64,000 bases of DNA from Shewanella mangrovi (GTDB taxonomy: Bacteria; Pseudomonadota; Gammaproteobacteria; Enterobacterales; Shewanellaceae), in contig NZ_JPEO01000003.1 in NCBI RefSeq assembly GCF_000753795.1, positions 310,001 to 374,000 of the forward strand, in the 5' to 3' direction. This document shows positions 8,580 to 16,867 of this stretch, piece by piece. The notes beneath the pieces are model-generated. The model made no database searches. It had not been told where the DNA came from and was given only the letters and a program-made list of their open reading frames with translations. The translations under genes were made by a program, and so were the position numbers. The number at the start of each line of letters is the position of its first letter. Positions within the stretch are counted from its first letter, which is position 1.

Positions 8580-9014
8580 CTACCTCTCTTCAGGGAAATC
8601 AACACCATTGGTGTGCAATGGTTGGGAAAAAGCCGTTCCTTCTAAAGGTAAGGCGACCGTTTTTTCCGGTTCCTTAAATTTATTTTCAAGGTGTTGCAAG
8701 TGTCCGCTTAACTGCTGGTACATCTGCTCGGCTAAACCGACTTGACCCGACGCCGCCATGTATTGCGAAATCTGACTATTATAAATCCCTTGATACATGC
8801 GCTGTTCACGACTGCCGAACATGCCATCGTCACCACTTACCGCTTCGGTGGCACTGTTCATGTTTTTCAGCACCAGCTGTAAAAACATCGCTTCAAACTG
8901 TTCTGATGCCTGCTTTAAACCATCAGCTTCACTTAAGTTGCCATAGATTTGCTCGACCTGTTTCGGGTCGATCGCCAGCATATTAGTGAGTGCGGGCGAC
9001 ACTTGGGTAGTCAT
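8580..9014 (-). CDS. flgJ: Rod-assembly protein FlgJ, rod-cap domain only
   Basis: The 144-residue protein matches the N-terminal rod-capping domain of FlgJ: LKQASEQFEAMFLQLVLKNMNSA at residues 32-55, then MYQGIYNSQISQYMAASGQVGLAEQMYQQL. The C-terminal glucosaminidase domain of two-domain FlgJ (over 300 residues in enterics) is missing, with no leftover downstream because flgK starts 3 bp later. A separate wall-opening enzyme must therefore serve this flagellum. Single-domain FlgJ is known in other lateral systems. Confidence 0.92.
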   Translation of the reverse strand: MTTQVSPALTNMLAIDPKQVEQIYGNLSEADGLKQASEQFEAMFLQLVLKNMNSATEAVSGDDGMFGSREQRMYQGIYNSQISQYMAASGQVGLAEQMYQQLSGHLQHLENKFKEPEKTVALPLEGTAFSQPLHTNGVDFPEER

Positions 9015-9026
9015 TGCAGTGGTTCC

Positions 9027-10136
9027 TTAAATCACGATCAGATCAGCTTCTAACGAGCCAGCTTTATCGAGAGCAATCAAAATTGACATTAATTCAGATG
9101 GGGTAGCGCCGAGGCTGTTAATCGCCTGCACTATGGTTTCCAGTGAAGTGCCATCAGGAAACACCATCATGTTGTGTTTTTGCTGCTCAATGCTGACATC
9201 ACTGCTGTTCACGGGCACGGTTGTGCCGTTAGAGAACGGTGCGGGTTGAATGGCGCCCTGGCGCTCCGTCACTGTGATCGTTAAGCTGCCATGAGTGACA
9301 GCGGCCTTATGCACTCGCACTACTTCGTTGATAACCACGGTTCCGGAGCGGCTGTTAAAGATAACTTTCGGGCGCTGACTGCCCTGCTCAACCTGAACAT
9401 CCTGAAGCATCGACATGAAGGTGTTGAAATCGTTAGGATCTTTCGGCGCGCTTACTACCAACTTGCCCCAGTTTTCTGCGTTAGCAACACCTGCCCCAAA
9501 TAGTTTATTGATGGCATTGACGATATTACGCGCCGTTTTATAGTTAGGCGTTTTAAGGTTAAGCACCACCTCACCAACACGGCTGCTACGCGACAAAATC
9601 TCACGCTCTACAGTGGCACCGTTGGGAATAATACCGGCGGTTGGTACGTTAACTGTGATCGATGAGCCAGTGCTGCCAGATGCATTTACGCCACCGACCA
9701 CTAAGTTACCCTGCGCCAATGCGTACACCTTGCCATCAACGCCACGTAGCGGTGTTAACACTAAACTGCCGCCCAACAGACTCTTAGCGTCGCCGAGCGA
9801 ACTGATGGTGACATCTATGGTTTGTCCGGGGCTGGCGTTAGGCGGCAAGGTGGCCTGCACGCTAACCGCTGCGATATTCTTGGTGCGCGGTAAATCACCT
9901 TCATCCATTTTGACGCCAAACTGCTTCAGCATATTGTTAAGCGATTGACCGGCAAAATGGATCTGCGACTTGTCGCCAGTTCCCGCGAGGCCGACAACGA
10001 GTCCGTAACCGACAAGCTGGTTTTCACGTGTGCCTTGTACATCCACCAAGTCCAACAACGCGCGACTGCTGGCCTGCGTCAAAGGTGAAATAAGCGTGAG
10101 TAACAATGCGAAAAACGCCAAAAATCTTGAACACAT
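9027..10136 (-). CDS. flgI: Flagellar P-ring protein FlgI
   Basis: FlgI builds the P ring in the peptidoglycan layer. It has a Sec signal peptide (MCSRFLAFFALLLTLISPLTQA, cleavage near residue 22). The mature part matches the family with LLDLVDVQGTRENQLVGYGLVVGLAGTGD and the C-terminal SIEQQKHNMMVFPDGTSLETIVQAINSLGATPSELMSILIALDKAGSLEADLIVI region. At 369 residues it is standard length. It lies between flgH (9 bp upstream) and flgJ (12 bp downstream). Confidence 0.96.
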   Translation of the reverse strand: MCSRFLAFFALLLTLISPLTQASSRALLDLVDVQGTRENQLVGYGLVVGLAGTGDKSQIHFAGQSLNNMLKQFGVKMDEGDLPRTKNIAAVSVQATLPPNASPGQTIDVTISSLGDAKSLLGGSLVLTPLRGVDGKVYALAQGNLVVGGVNASGSTGSSITVNVPTAGIIPNGATVEREILSRSSRVGEVVLNLKTPNYKTARNIVNAINKLFGAGVANAENWGKLVVSAPKDPNDFNTFMSMLQDVQVEQGSQRPKVIFNSRSGTVVINEVVRVHKAAVTHGSLTITVTERQGAIQPAPFSNGTTVPVNSSDVSIEQQKHNMMVFPDGTSLETIVQAINSLGATPSELMSILIALDKAGSLEADLIVI

Positions 10137-10145
10137 ACGCCAACC

Positions 10146-10829
10146 TTAAAAGGGGTTAAGATAACGAGTAAACAGCTTGGTTAGCCAACCTGGTTCTTGC
10201 GCATCGGCCATATCACCACTGCCTTCGTAGCTAATGCTGGCGTCGGCAATGCGCTGTGATGAGATCTGGTTAGTTACGTCAATATCTTCAGGGCGTACGA
10301 TGCCCTCCAACTCTAAATACTCATCACCTTGGTTAAGACGGATCTGCTTGCGTCCTTTGACTCGCAGCGCGCCGTTAGGCAATACCTCAACAACACGCAC
10401 CGAGATATAACCGCTCAGAGAGTTTTGCTGGTTGGCAGAACTTTGCCCGTTAAAGGCGGTGGCGGAGTTGGCTTGCAACGCCATATCGTTAGTGTTCAGA
10501 GTGCCCACTAACGGCACCCCCACATCCCAACTACTGTCTTTGCCCATGCTGGCGTCGGCGCTTTTACTGGACAGAGTGCGCTCAGCCAAAATGACCGTCA
10601 GAATATCGCCAACCGTGTAAGCACGTTTATCGGCAAACAGGGTGAACATATAGTTATCACTATAAAGTCCCCCCTCTTGACGACTCATCACCGCATTGCT
10701 GCTAGCGTAGTCGTCATCGGCTATATTCGTCTGCGCTGATTCTGTCGGCAGAGATTCACTGCTGCTACAACCAGCCAGCAATGTCAGCAGCAATATTCCA
10801 GTAAACTTACGAGGCAGCATTTTTATCAC
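10146..10829 (-). CDS. flgH: Flagellar L-ring lipoprotein FlgH
   Basis: FlgH forms the outer-membrane L ring. It has a lipoprotein signal with lipobox LLAGC (Cys at about residue 21). Family segments follow: SLYSD-like GGLYSDNYMFTLFADKRAYTVGDILTVIL, then GYISVRVVEVLPNGALRVKGRKQIRLNQGDEYLELEGIVRPEDI. At 227 residues it is standard. The first possible start is GTG 10829, overlapping the flgG stop (ATGTGA); an in-frame ATG at 10820 is the alternative. Confidence 0.95.
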   Translation of the reverse strand: MIKMLPRKFTGILLLTLLAGCSSSESLPTESAQTNIADDDYASSNAVMSRQEGGLYSDNYMFTLFADKRAYTVGDILTVILAERTLSSKSADASMGKDSSWDVGVPLVGTLNTNDMALQANSATAFNGQSSANQQNSLSGYISVRVVEVLPNGALRVKGRKQIRLNQGDEYLELEGIVRPEDIDVTNQISSQRIADASISYEGSGDMADAQEPGWLTKLFTRYLNPF

Positions 10830-11614
10830 ATATTCTGGTTAACGAAACGCAGCATCTCATCCGCTGCAGATACCACTTTGGCATTCATTTCATAAGCGCG
10901 TTGGACGGCAATCATATCGACCATTTCATCAACGACGCTGACGTTTGAGCCTTCCACAGTAAACTGCTGCAGTTCCCCGAGCGCATCCTGTCCAGGCACG
11001 CCTTCAATCGGCGCACCGGATGCAGCTGTTTCGCGGTACAAGTTTCCACCCAATGCTTCCAAACCCGTTGGATTGACAAAGTTTACCGTCTGGATCTGAC
11101 CAATATTTTGCGGGTTAGCATTGCCCGCCACCACGGCGGTTACCGTGCCATCCTTACCTATGGTGACCTTGGTGGTGTTATCAGGAATGGCAATATTTTG
11201 CGCTAATGGCAAACCGTCGCTGTTGACCAGCAAGGATTCTGAATTGAGCTGAAACTGACCGTTACGGGTATACAAGATTTCGCCATCAGGGCTTTCAATC
11301 TGGAAAAAACCTTGGCCAGCAATGGCAACATCCAGCTGATTATCTGTGGTCTCAAATGAGCCTTCAGTGAACTGTTTTTGCGTACCATTGATGCGCACAC
11401 CAGTCCCTAATTGAATACCGGAAGGCACTTGATTGAGTTCATCCGCTTGGGTACCTGGCTGACGTTGCACCTGATAAAACAGATCTTGGAACATAGCGCG
11501 GTCTTTTTTAAAGCCGACAGTACTGACGTTCGCCAAGTTGTTGGAGATGGTGGTCATCCGCAGGTCTTGTGCTTCCAACCCCGTTTTACTGACCCATAAT
11601 GCTGAACTGCTCAT
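10826..11614 (-). CDS. flgG: Distal rod protein FlgG
   Basis: FlgG is the distal rod, linking the basal body to the hook. The N-terminus has LWVSKTGLEAQDLRMTTISNN followed by LANVSTVGFKKDRAMFQDLFYQ, the signature of rod proteins. The C-terminus reads EGSNVSVVDEMVDMIAVQRAYEMNAKVVSAADEMLRFVNQNM, typical of FlgG. At 262 residues it is exactly the usual size. GGAAATAG lies before ATG 11614. It overlaps flgH by 4 bp. Confidence 0.96.
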   Translation of the reverse strand: MSSSALWVSKTGLEAQDLRMTTISNNLANVSTVGFKKDRAMFQDLFYQVQRQPGTQADELNQVPSGIQLGTGVRINGTQKQFTEGSFETTDNQLDVAIAGQGFFQIESPDGEILYTRNGQFQLNSESLLVNSDGLPLAQNIAIPDNTTKVTIGKDGTVTAVVAGNANPQNIGQIQTVNFVNPTGLEALGGNLYRETAASGAPIEGVPGQDALGELQQFTVEGSNVSVVDEMVDMIAVQRAYEMNAKVVSAADEMLRFVNQNM

Positions 11615-11633
11615 CTGTTGCTATTTCCTTATC

Positions 11634-12365
11634 TTATGACTGACCACGGATCAGGCGATCGCCTGAACTGGCCAGTTCATCGGCCATCTTCATCATCTTG
11701 ATGTTCATTTCAAACTGACGGCTGATATTCATGGTTTTCACCATTTCCGCCACCGCGTTCACGTTAGAACCTTCCAATTTGCCAGTGGCAACACTGACAG
11801 TGGGGTCAGCGGCAAGCTGCTGACCGTTGATATCGCGCAACAATCCATCCTGGCCTTTCACCAGATTGTTGTTGGCACTGACCAACTTCAGCTGTGCATC
11901 TTGTGCTATTAAACCTCCACCGACGGGGGTTAAATTGATTGTGCCATCAGCGCTGATATCGATATCGCCGTACTGCTGCAGTTGGATGGGACCTTGGTTA
12001 CCAATCACTTGCAGGCCATTAACGGTCAAACGTCCTTGCCCATCGACCATCAAGTTACCAGCACGGGTGTAGGCTTCCTGGCCGTTACTGTCTTCCACAG
12101 CGAGATAGCCGTTTTCGCTCAGCGCCACGTCAAGCTTACGCCCCGTCTCCATCATTGGACCTGACGCCAAACTCGTGGCCACTGGCGTCAACTGCGCCTG
12201 ATAGCGGGTACGAAAGCCGTCCCCGGCAACCATCATTGATTGGGCTTGTTCCAGATCCGCACGAAAACCATTGGTATTGACGTTGGCGAGATTATTCGCC
12301 ACGACTTGCAGGGCTTTGTTATTGAGTTCAGCCCCAGATACCGCGGTGTAGATTAGTCTTTCCAT
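11634..12365 (-). CDS. flgF: Proximal rod protein FlgF
   Basis: FlgF is a proximal rod subunit. The first residues read MERLIYTAVSGAELNNKALQ, and the rod signature LANVNTNGFRADLEQ follows. The C-terminus has GSNVNAVAEMVKTMNISRQFEMNIKMMK. At 243 residues it is the usual length. It is located between flgE and flgG, 19 bp before flgG. Confidence 0.95.
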   Translation of the reverse strand: MERLIYTAVSGAELNNKALQVVANNLANVNTNGFRADLEQAQSMMVAGDGFRTRYQAQLTPVATSLASGPMMETGRKLDVALSENGYLAVEDSNGQEAYTRAGNLMVDGQGRLTVNGLQVIGNQGPIQLQQYGDIDISADGTINLTPVGGGLIAQDAQLKLVSANNNLVKGQDGLLRDINGQQLAADPTVSVATGKLEGSNVNAVAEMVKTMNISRQFEMNIKMMKMADELASSGDRLIRGQS

Positions 12366-12378
12366 AACCGCTTAACCC

Positions 12379-13734
12379 TTACACCGCGTTAAACAGCACT
12401 TGCATCATATCGTCGGCAGTGCTGATGGTTTTAGCGTTGGCTTGGTAATTCTGTTGGAATGAAATCAGGTCAACGAGCTGCTCACTGATATCCACGTTAG
12501 AGTTCATGTATTGGCCAGAAAGCAGTTGCCCGACATTCTCTGACGCGGCGGTGGCGTACAACGGCGTGCCCGAATCGGCGCTGCTGTGCCACATAGTGTC
12601 ATTCACCTGTTCTAGGCCATTAACGTTAGCAAAGGTCGCCATCACCAATTGCCCCTGCAGCTTGCTTTCACCATTCGAGAAAGTGGCAAACAAGTTGCCG
12701 TTGTCATCTACCGTGACACCAGTGTATTCGCCGGAGGTGTATCCATCAGCGTCATTGTTATACATGGCAAAGCCGGAGCCATACTGAGTACTCTTACTCA
12801 TATCTAAGGTCAGGGTGACATCACCTGCACCACTCGGATTGCCCTCGCTGTCGAGCGGAGCAAAGGTCAGATCCAATTTACGTTGATCATATGGGTCAGT
12901 GACATTGTCATCAGGTACACCGTTAGCTGGAATAGCCAATGTGCCCATAGGCTGTAGCTGACCATCAGTATCGAAGCTTATGGTGACGACCGCCGCAGCG
13001 TAATCAGTACCGTCAACATTTACCGTCTGGCTGCCAACGGTCGCGCCCGCAGGCGCCGTAATGCCCGTGGTCATCGGCGCACCATCGACAAAGTACATGA
13101 CTTGCCATTGATTGCTGCCTGAATGGTTAAAATACTGCGTCAGCACATGGCTGTTACCCAATGAGTCAAACACTTCACTGGATTGAGAAAAGTTATAAGC
13201 AGTGCCATCGGTAGGCTCGAATGCATCTGGTGCGGTCGGATATTGAATGACATCGCTTGCTGAGCTGAAGTTGGCTGAAAATGCAATATTCTCAGTGGCC
13301 TGAGCCGCAATGTTTTGTCCTTCAATCTGCAGATTGGTCAGTACCCCTGGTACGATATTGCCATTGGCATCAACACCGTAACCTTGCAAATTGGCACCGC
13401 TGGCATTGACGATATTTAACTCATTATCTAAGCCAAACTGACCCGCTTGGGTGTAAGCTTCCTGACCGTCATTATTCATCACGAAGAAGCCATTGCCGAC
13501 AATCGCCAAATCCAAATCGTTATCGGTCTGCACCAGATCACCAGAGGTAGCGAAGTCCTCTTTGATATCAGCCACTTTGACGCCGCCACGTTGACCGCCG
13601 TTGTACACCGCAGCAAATTCGGTACTACTTGATTTATAACCAGAAGTCGCAGAGTTAGCGATGTTGTTACTGGTCACTTCCAGTGCCGACTGAGTGCTTT
13701 GCAAGCCGCTCAAGCCAATTTGAAAAATAGACAT
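12379..13734 (-). CDS. flgE: Flagellar hook protein FlgE
   Basis: FlgE builds the hook. The N-terminus has FQIGLSGLQSTQSALEVTSN and IANSATSGYKSSSTEFAAVY; the middle has the hook D1/D2 region; the C-terminus has the SNVDISEQLVDLISFQQNYQANAKTI signature. At 451 residues it is slightly longer than enteric FlgE (about 400). GGAAT before ATG 13734 may be the ribosome site. It follows flgD (20 bp), which supplies the hook cap. Confidence 0.96.
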   Translation of the reverse strand: MSIFQIGLSGLQSTQSALEVTSNNIANSATSGYKSSSTEFAAVYNGGQRGGVKVADIKEDFATSGDLVQTDNDLDLAIVGNGFFVMNNDGQEAYTQAGQFGLDNELNIVNASGANLQGYGVDANGNIVPGVLTNLQIEGQNIAAQATENIAFSANFSSASDVIQYPTAPDAFEPTDGTAYNFSQSSEVFDSLGNSHVLTQYFNHSGSNQWQVMYFVDGAPMTTGITAPAGATVGSQTVNVDGTDYAAAVVTISFDTDGQLQPMGTLAIPANGVPDDNVTDPYDQRKLDLTFAPLDSEGNPSGAGDVTLTLDMSKSTQYGSGFAMYNNDADGYTSGEYTGVTVDDNGNLFATFSNGESKLQGQLVMATFANVNGLEQVNDTMWHSSADSGTPLYATAASENVGQLLSGQYMNSNVDISEQLVDLISFQQNYQANAKTISTADDMMQVLFNAV

Positions 13735-13754
13735 ACTCTTGATTCCCTATACTG

Positions 13755-14414
13755 TTATGACTTAGTAACCAACTGATTAATATCGGAAAGGTTGTAGTTA
13801 CCCAATCCATTTACCTGCAGCAGAATATCTTCCGCACTATCACCAACCGACACACGTTCAACGGTGCCGTTTAACCAAGGCGTTAACTCAGCCGACAATC
13901 CGCTTTGTTGCTGGGCGCTGACTTTTACGCTGTACTGGCCAGCAGCTTGCTCAGAAAAATGAAAGTTCAGGGTTCCCACACCGCTGTATGACAGCTGTTG
14001 CTCTGCAACCAAGTCACCGTCAGCGTTGTACAGCTGCGCCGTCACAGCACTGGCTGGCGAGGTTAAATTCACTGCGCCGGAAACCTCACCATCTTGCTCA
14101 AGCACAACATTGGCGGCTGGCACACTCACTTCGCGCCCGACCAGCTGGGTGGTTTCCAACACTTTCATCGCATCCAGTGAGCTTTGATTGGCGGCAGTGT
14201 TTTCTTTAATCCCTTGCAGCGATTCCAGACTGCTGAACTGCGCCAGTTGGGTGACATACTCAGTACCGTCTGACGGATCGAGTGGGTTTTGATGGCTAAT
14301 TTGTGCCACCAGCAGCTCCATAAACATGTTGGAGAGATCTTGACCATTGCTGGCGATATTGTTTGCCGCTGCAAAATTAGTCGCCGTGCTACCTTGAGAG
14401 ATGCTATCGACCAT
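13755..14414 (-). CDS. flgD: Hook-capping protein FlgD
   Basis: FlgD is the scaffold needed to assemble FlgE. The N-terminal conserved block is DLSNMFMELLVAQISHQNPLDP, then DGTEYVTQLAQFSSLESLQ. The C-terminal half is beta-rich with FlgD Ig-like character (ASAVTAQLYNADGDLVAEQ). At 219 residues it is standard. AAGGAG lies 6 bp before ATG 14414. Confidence 0.95.
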   Translation of the reverse strand: MVDSISQGSTATNFAAANNIASNGQDLSNMFMELLVAQISHQNPLDPSDGTEYVTQLAQFSSLESLQGIKENTAANQSSLDAMKVLETTQLVGREVSVPAANVVLEQDGEVSGAVNLTSPASAVTAQLYNADGDLVAEQQLSYSGVGTLNFHFSEQAAGQYSVKVSAQQQSGLSAELTPWLNGTVERVSVGDSAEDILLQVNGLGNYNLSDINQLVTKS

Positions 14415-14424
14415 GACCTACTCC

Positions 14425-14856
14425 TTAAGATTGTCCCAAACGCAGAATGCTCTGCTGCATGCTGTTCACTCGGCCGAGGACTTCTACCGATGTCTGATAG
14501 CTTCGCGACGCTGACATCATGTCCGCCATCTCTTCTAACGAGTTCACATTGGAATAAAATACGTAGCCATCGCCATTGGCGAGCGGATTGTTCGGCTCGT
14601 AGCGTTGTTCCACCGCGCGGTCAGACTCGACAATGCCCAGCATTTTGACACTGGCGGATACGCCATTGCTGTCGTCCGTCGCATCATTCGATTGCTGGTA
14701 CATCGCCGCAAATACGGGTTTCAGCGCATGGTAAGCTTCAGCTTCGCTGCTGGCCGCAGTGTCAGCATTGGCAAGGTTTGACGCGATTGTGTCCAAGCGC
14801 ATGACTTGGGCGTTCATGGCGCTGCCGCTAATGTCATAGATATTGTTGAAAGACAT
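14425..14856 (-). CDS. flgC: Proximal rod protein FlgC
   Basis: FlgC is part of the proximal rod. It has the rod signature near the N-terminus (NNIYDISGSAMNAQVMRLDT, then IASNLANADT) and the C-terminal SNVNSLEEMADMMSASRSYQTSVEVL helix typical of FlgC. At 143 residues it is close to the usual 134-140. It begins 2 bp after the flgB stop, with AAAGG as ribosome site. Confidence 0.95.
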   Translation of the reverse strand: MSFNNIYDISGSAMNAQVMRLDTIASNLANADTAASSEAEAYHALKPVFAAMYQQSNDATDDSNGVSASVKMLGIVESDRAVEQRYEPNNPLANGDGYVFYSNVNSLEEMADMMSASRSYQTSVEVLGRVNSMQQSILRLGQS

Positions 14857-14858
14857 AG

Positions 14859-15224
14859 TTACTTACCTTTAATCGCCGAATAGAGGCCGTTAATTTTCAT
14901 GTTCAGAAAGGTCAGACTGGTTTGAAAATCCATGTTGTTTTGTGCGAACTTGGCTTGTTCAACGTTTAATTCAACGCTGTTACCATCGGCAGAAGGTTGG
15001 TAGGGTACGCGATAGAGCAAAGGATGCTCGGCCGTGACGGACGTTTCGGCAGCATTTGTCATGCTGGACTGCACATCCTGCATAATGCTTTGGTAGTCTA
15101 CGTCTCGCGCTTTGAACCCTGGAGTATCGACATTCGCCAAGTTGCTAGCGATAATTTCAGCGCGATCCAATCTCAATGCCATGGAGTAGGGATGAACGCC
15201 AAACGCTTTATCAAATGGTCCCAC
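14859..15224 (-). CDS. flgB: Proximal rod protein FlgB
   Basis: FlgB is a proximal rod protein. The conserved start FDKAFGVHPYSMALRLDRAEIIASNLANVDTPGFKARDVDYQ shows that the real protein begins near this point, so GTG 15224 (with AAAAGG 9 bp upstream) is chosen over the longer reading from 15275, which adds 17 residues with no family match. That gives 121 residues, close to the usual ~135. It is the first gene of flgBCDEFGHIJKL and is transcribed away from flgA. Confidence 0.9.
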   Translation of the reverse strand: MGPFDKAFGVHPYSMALRLDRAEIIASNLANVDTPGFKARDVDYQSIMQDVQSSMTNAAETSVTAEHPLLYRVPYQPSADGNSVELNVEQAKFAQNNMDFQTSLTFLNMKINGLYSAIKGK

Positions 15225-15270
15225 TGTCTGTGCCCTTTTGAATCTCAGGTATGAATATTGAACAGGGTTA

Positions 15271-15287
15271 AACAATTTTTATGCCAA
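15271..15287 (-). promoter_or_regulatory. Candidate sigma-54 promoter for the flgB operon
   Basis: On the minus strand TTGGCAT, 5 bp, TTGTT keeps the GG/G(C) doublets in the sigma-54 -24/-12 spacing (GG, 10 bp, GT instead of GC). It lies about 47 bp before the flgB GTG. Rod and hook operons of lateral systems are driven by sigma-54 with the activator LafK, so position and spacing agree; the -12 T for C is a weak point. Confidence 0.5.
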
Positions 15288-15314
15288 CAAATAAAATCTA
15301 TAAATATCAATACA

Positions 15315-16073
15315 ATGAAATCATTTGATGTAATTTTAGGCAAAATCAGGGAAGCATTTCTTCCGCTACGGAAGCACAACTACTGGCTACTTCCGCTGGC
15401 GATATTTTCCTGTCAGCTGCATGCCACCAATTCGCTGGAGCAAGCGCTCAACGCTCACGTGCAGCAGGAACTGAAGCAGTACCAGCAGCAACATAGCTTT
15501 ACCGCGCACAAACAGCGTATTAGCTTTCGCATCGCCGATGCCGCGACACAAAGGCCATGTAACCATTGGCAATTTTCACGACCGAACGCCAATCAAGCAC
15601 CATTAGGACGGGTCGGCTATCGCATCGAATGCGTAGACAATGAACGCTGGACCAGCCGAGCCATTGCCGAAGTTCACCTATGGGCGGATGTATTGGTCGC
15701 GACTAAAGCACTAGAGCGCGATACCCAAATTGCCTTGGCAGACATAAAACTCTCTTCAGTCGACCTCGCCAAAGTCAACGCGGAACCGCTGTTTGCACCG
15801 CTGGCTGCGGCCAATAAGTTGGTCAGACGCCGTATTCATGCTGGGCAAGTTATTTCTGCCTATCTGCTTGAAAATCCAATGATTGTAAAACGCGGTGATA
15901 TAGTGACTATGGTGGTAGATATTGATGGTTTTAGCGCCTCAACGCGTGGCACCGCCATGGAGGATGCTAAGTTGGGTGAACGGGTCAAAGTGAAAAATAA
16001 CAGCTCAGGCAAGGTAGTCGAAGGCAAAGTGCTTAAAGGCGGACAAGTGGCGGTAGATTTTATTGGCAATTGA
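15315..16073 (+). CDS. flgA: P-ring assembly chaperone FlgA
   Basis: FlgA is the periplasmic chaperone for FlgI. A signal-like hydrophobic segment (WLLPLAIFSCQLHA, residues about 22-35 from ATG 15315) precedes the mature protein. The C-terminal SAF domain reads LVRRRIHAGQVISAYLLENPMIVKRGDIVTMVV, followed by KVKNNSSGKVVEGKVLKGGQVAVDF, typical of FlgA. The length from ATG 15315 is 252. No good ribosome site precedes any start; a TTG at 15258 is an alternative. It is divergent from flgB and leads flgA-flgM-flgN. Confidence 0.9.
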   Translation: MKSFDVILGKIREAFLPLRKHNYWLLPLAIFSCQLHATNSLEQALNAHVQQELKQYQQQHSFTAHKQRISFRIADAATQRPCNHWQFSRPNANQAPLGRVGYRIECVDNERWTSRAIAEVHLWADVLVATKALERDTQIALADIKLSSVDLAKVNAEPLFAPLAAANKLVRRRIHAGQVISAYLLENPMIVKRGDIVTMVVDIDGFSASTRGTAMEDAKLGERVKVKNNSSGKVVEGKVLKGGQVAVDFIGN

Positions 16074-16138
16074 TTTAAGTTTTTCCTGAAAGCGGTCGCC
16101 TATAGTGATTAGTAAGGTTTAGTTCGAGAGTATTGAGC

Positions 16139-16420
16139 ATGAAAATTCGCAACCAAGGTGTTGTTCCCATTGAACAACTGAAAGCGGACACCAAGAAAGC
16201 AACGGCTGAAATGGCAAAACCTGCCGTTAAACAAGCCGCGGCTGGCGCGAATATTAGTAGTACGAGTCTGGCCGCTGGCGCGTCATTAGATCACCTCAGC
16301 GCTCAAGACGAAGTCGATATGGACAAAGTGATGGCGATGCGCAGTGCTATTGAAAACGGTGAACTGGCGTTGGATGCCGATGCACTGATCAGTGCCGTGC
16401 TGGAGTTACACCGTCGATGA
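16139..16420 (+). CDS. flgM: Anti-sigma-28 factor FlgM
   Basis: FlgM holds sigma-28 inactive until the hook is finished, then is exported. The 93-residue product starts MKIRNQGVVPIEQLK and ends with DEVDMDKVMAMRSAIENGELALDADALISAVLELHRR, which is the sigma-binding helical region of FlgM. The N-terminal half is Ala/Thr-rich and likely disordered, as known for the family. ATG 16139 is preferred to TTG 16133. Its stop overlaps the flgN start (ATGA). Confidence 0.93.
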   Translation: MKIRNQGVVPIEQLKADTKKATAEMAKPAVKQAAAGANISSTSLAAGASLDHLSAQDEVDMDKVMAMRSAIENGELALDADALISAVLELHRR

Positions 16421-16854
16421 GCAAACAGATTAACGATCTCAAAAGCTTTTTCGGCAGTATGCGTCACGACGTCAGTCGCTTAGACGAACTGATCAAACAG
16501 TTTGAGCAGCAATATGAGCTATTAAGTAGCCGCGACAACCTGCATCTGCCCGACCTCAATAGTGATATGTTGGCGTTACTCAACAACTTGCGCGAGTCTA
16601 ATGTTGAACGTGAACAGTATCTTAAGCAATTGGGATTACCGGGAAATAAAGACGGATTGCAGGCATTACAAGCAAAGCTACCCTCCCCTATGCGCGAAAA
16701 GATAGGGGAGTTGATAAGTGAGCTCAGTCTTAAAGTACAAACCTGCAATATGATGAACGAAAGATCTGGCAAACTGCTATCAGTTCAACGCAAAGTCATG
16801 ACCCAATTCGGTGCGCTAAAAGACCAGCAAGCCTACCCAGATTTTCGCGCCTAG
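16417..16854 (+). CDS. flgN: Flagellar export chaperone FlgN
   Basis: FlgN is the cytoplasmic chaperone of FlgK and FlgL. The 145-residue product is helical with long amphipathic stretches (SRLDELIKQFEQQYELLSSRD, then MLALLNNLRESNVEREQYLKQLGLP), the usual size and pattern. The call is supported by its place directly after flgM, with a 4-bp overlap. It ends 13 bp from the stop of the convergent sensor gene. Confidence 0.9.
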   Translation: MSKQINDLKSFFGSMRHDVSRLDELIKQFEQQYELLSSRDNLHLPDLNSDMLALLNNLRESNVEREQYLKQLGLPGNKDGLQALQAKLPSPMREKIGELISELSLKVQTCNMMNERSGKLLSVQRKVMTQFGALKDQQAYPDFRA

Positions 16855-16867
16855 ATTATCGCCCACT

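Noticed and set aside
15225-15275. Extended FlgB N-terminus from ATG 15275
   Set aside because: The additional 17 residues have no match in FlgB and would overlap the candidate sigma-54 promoter.
16075-16110. Sigma-28-like elements before flgM (TTAAGTTT and GCCTATAG)
   Set aside because: The spacing is 15 bp between the extended elements instead of about 11, and the -10 match is poor.
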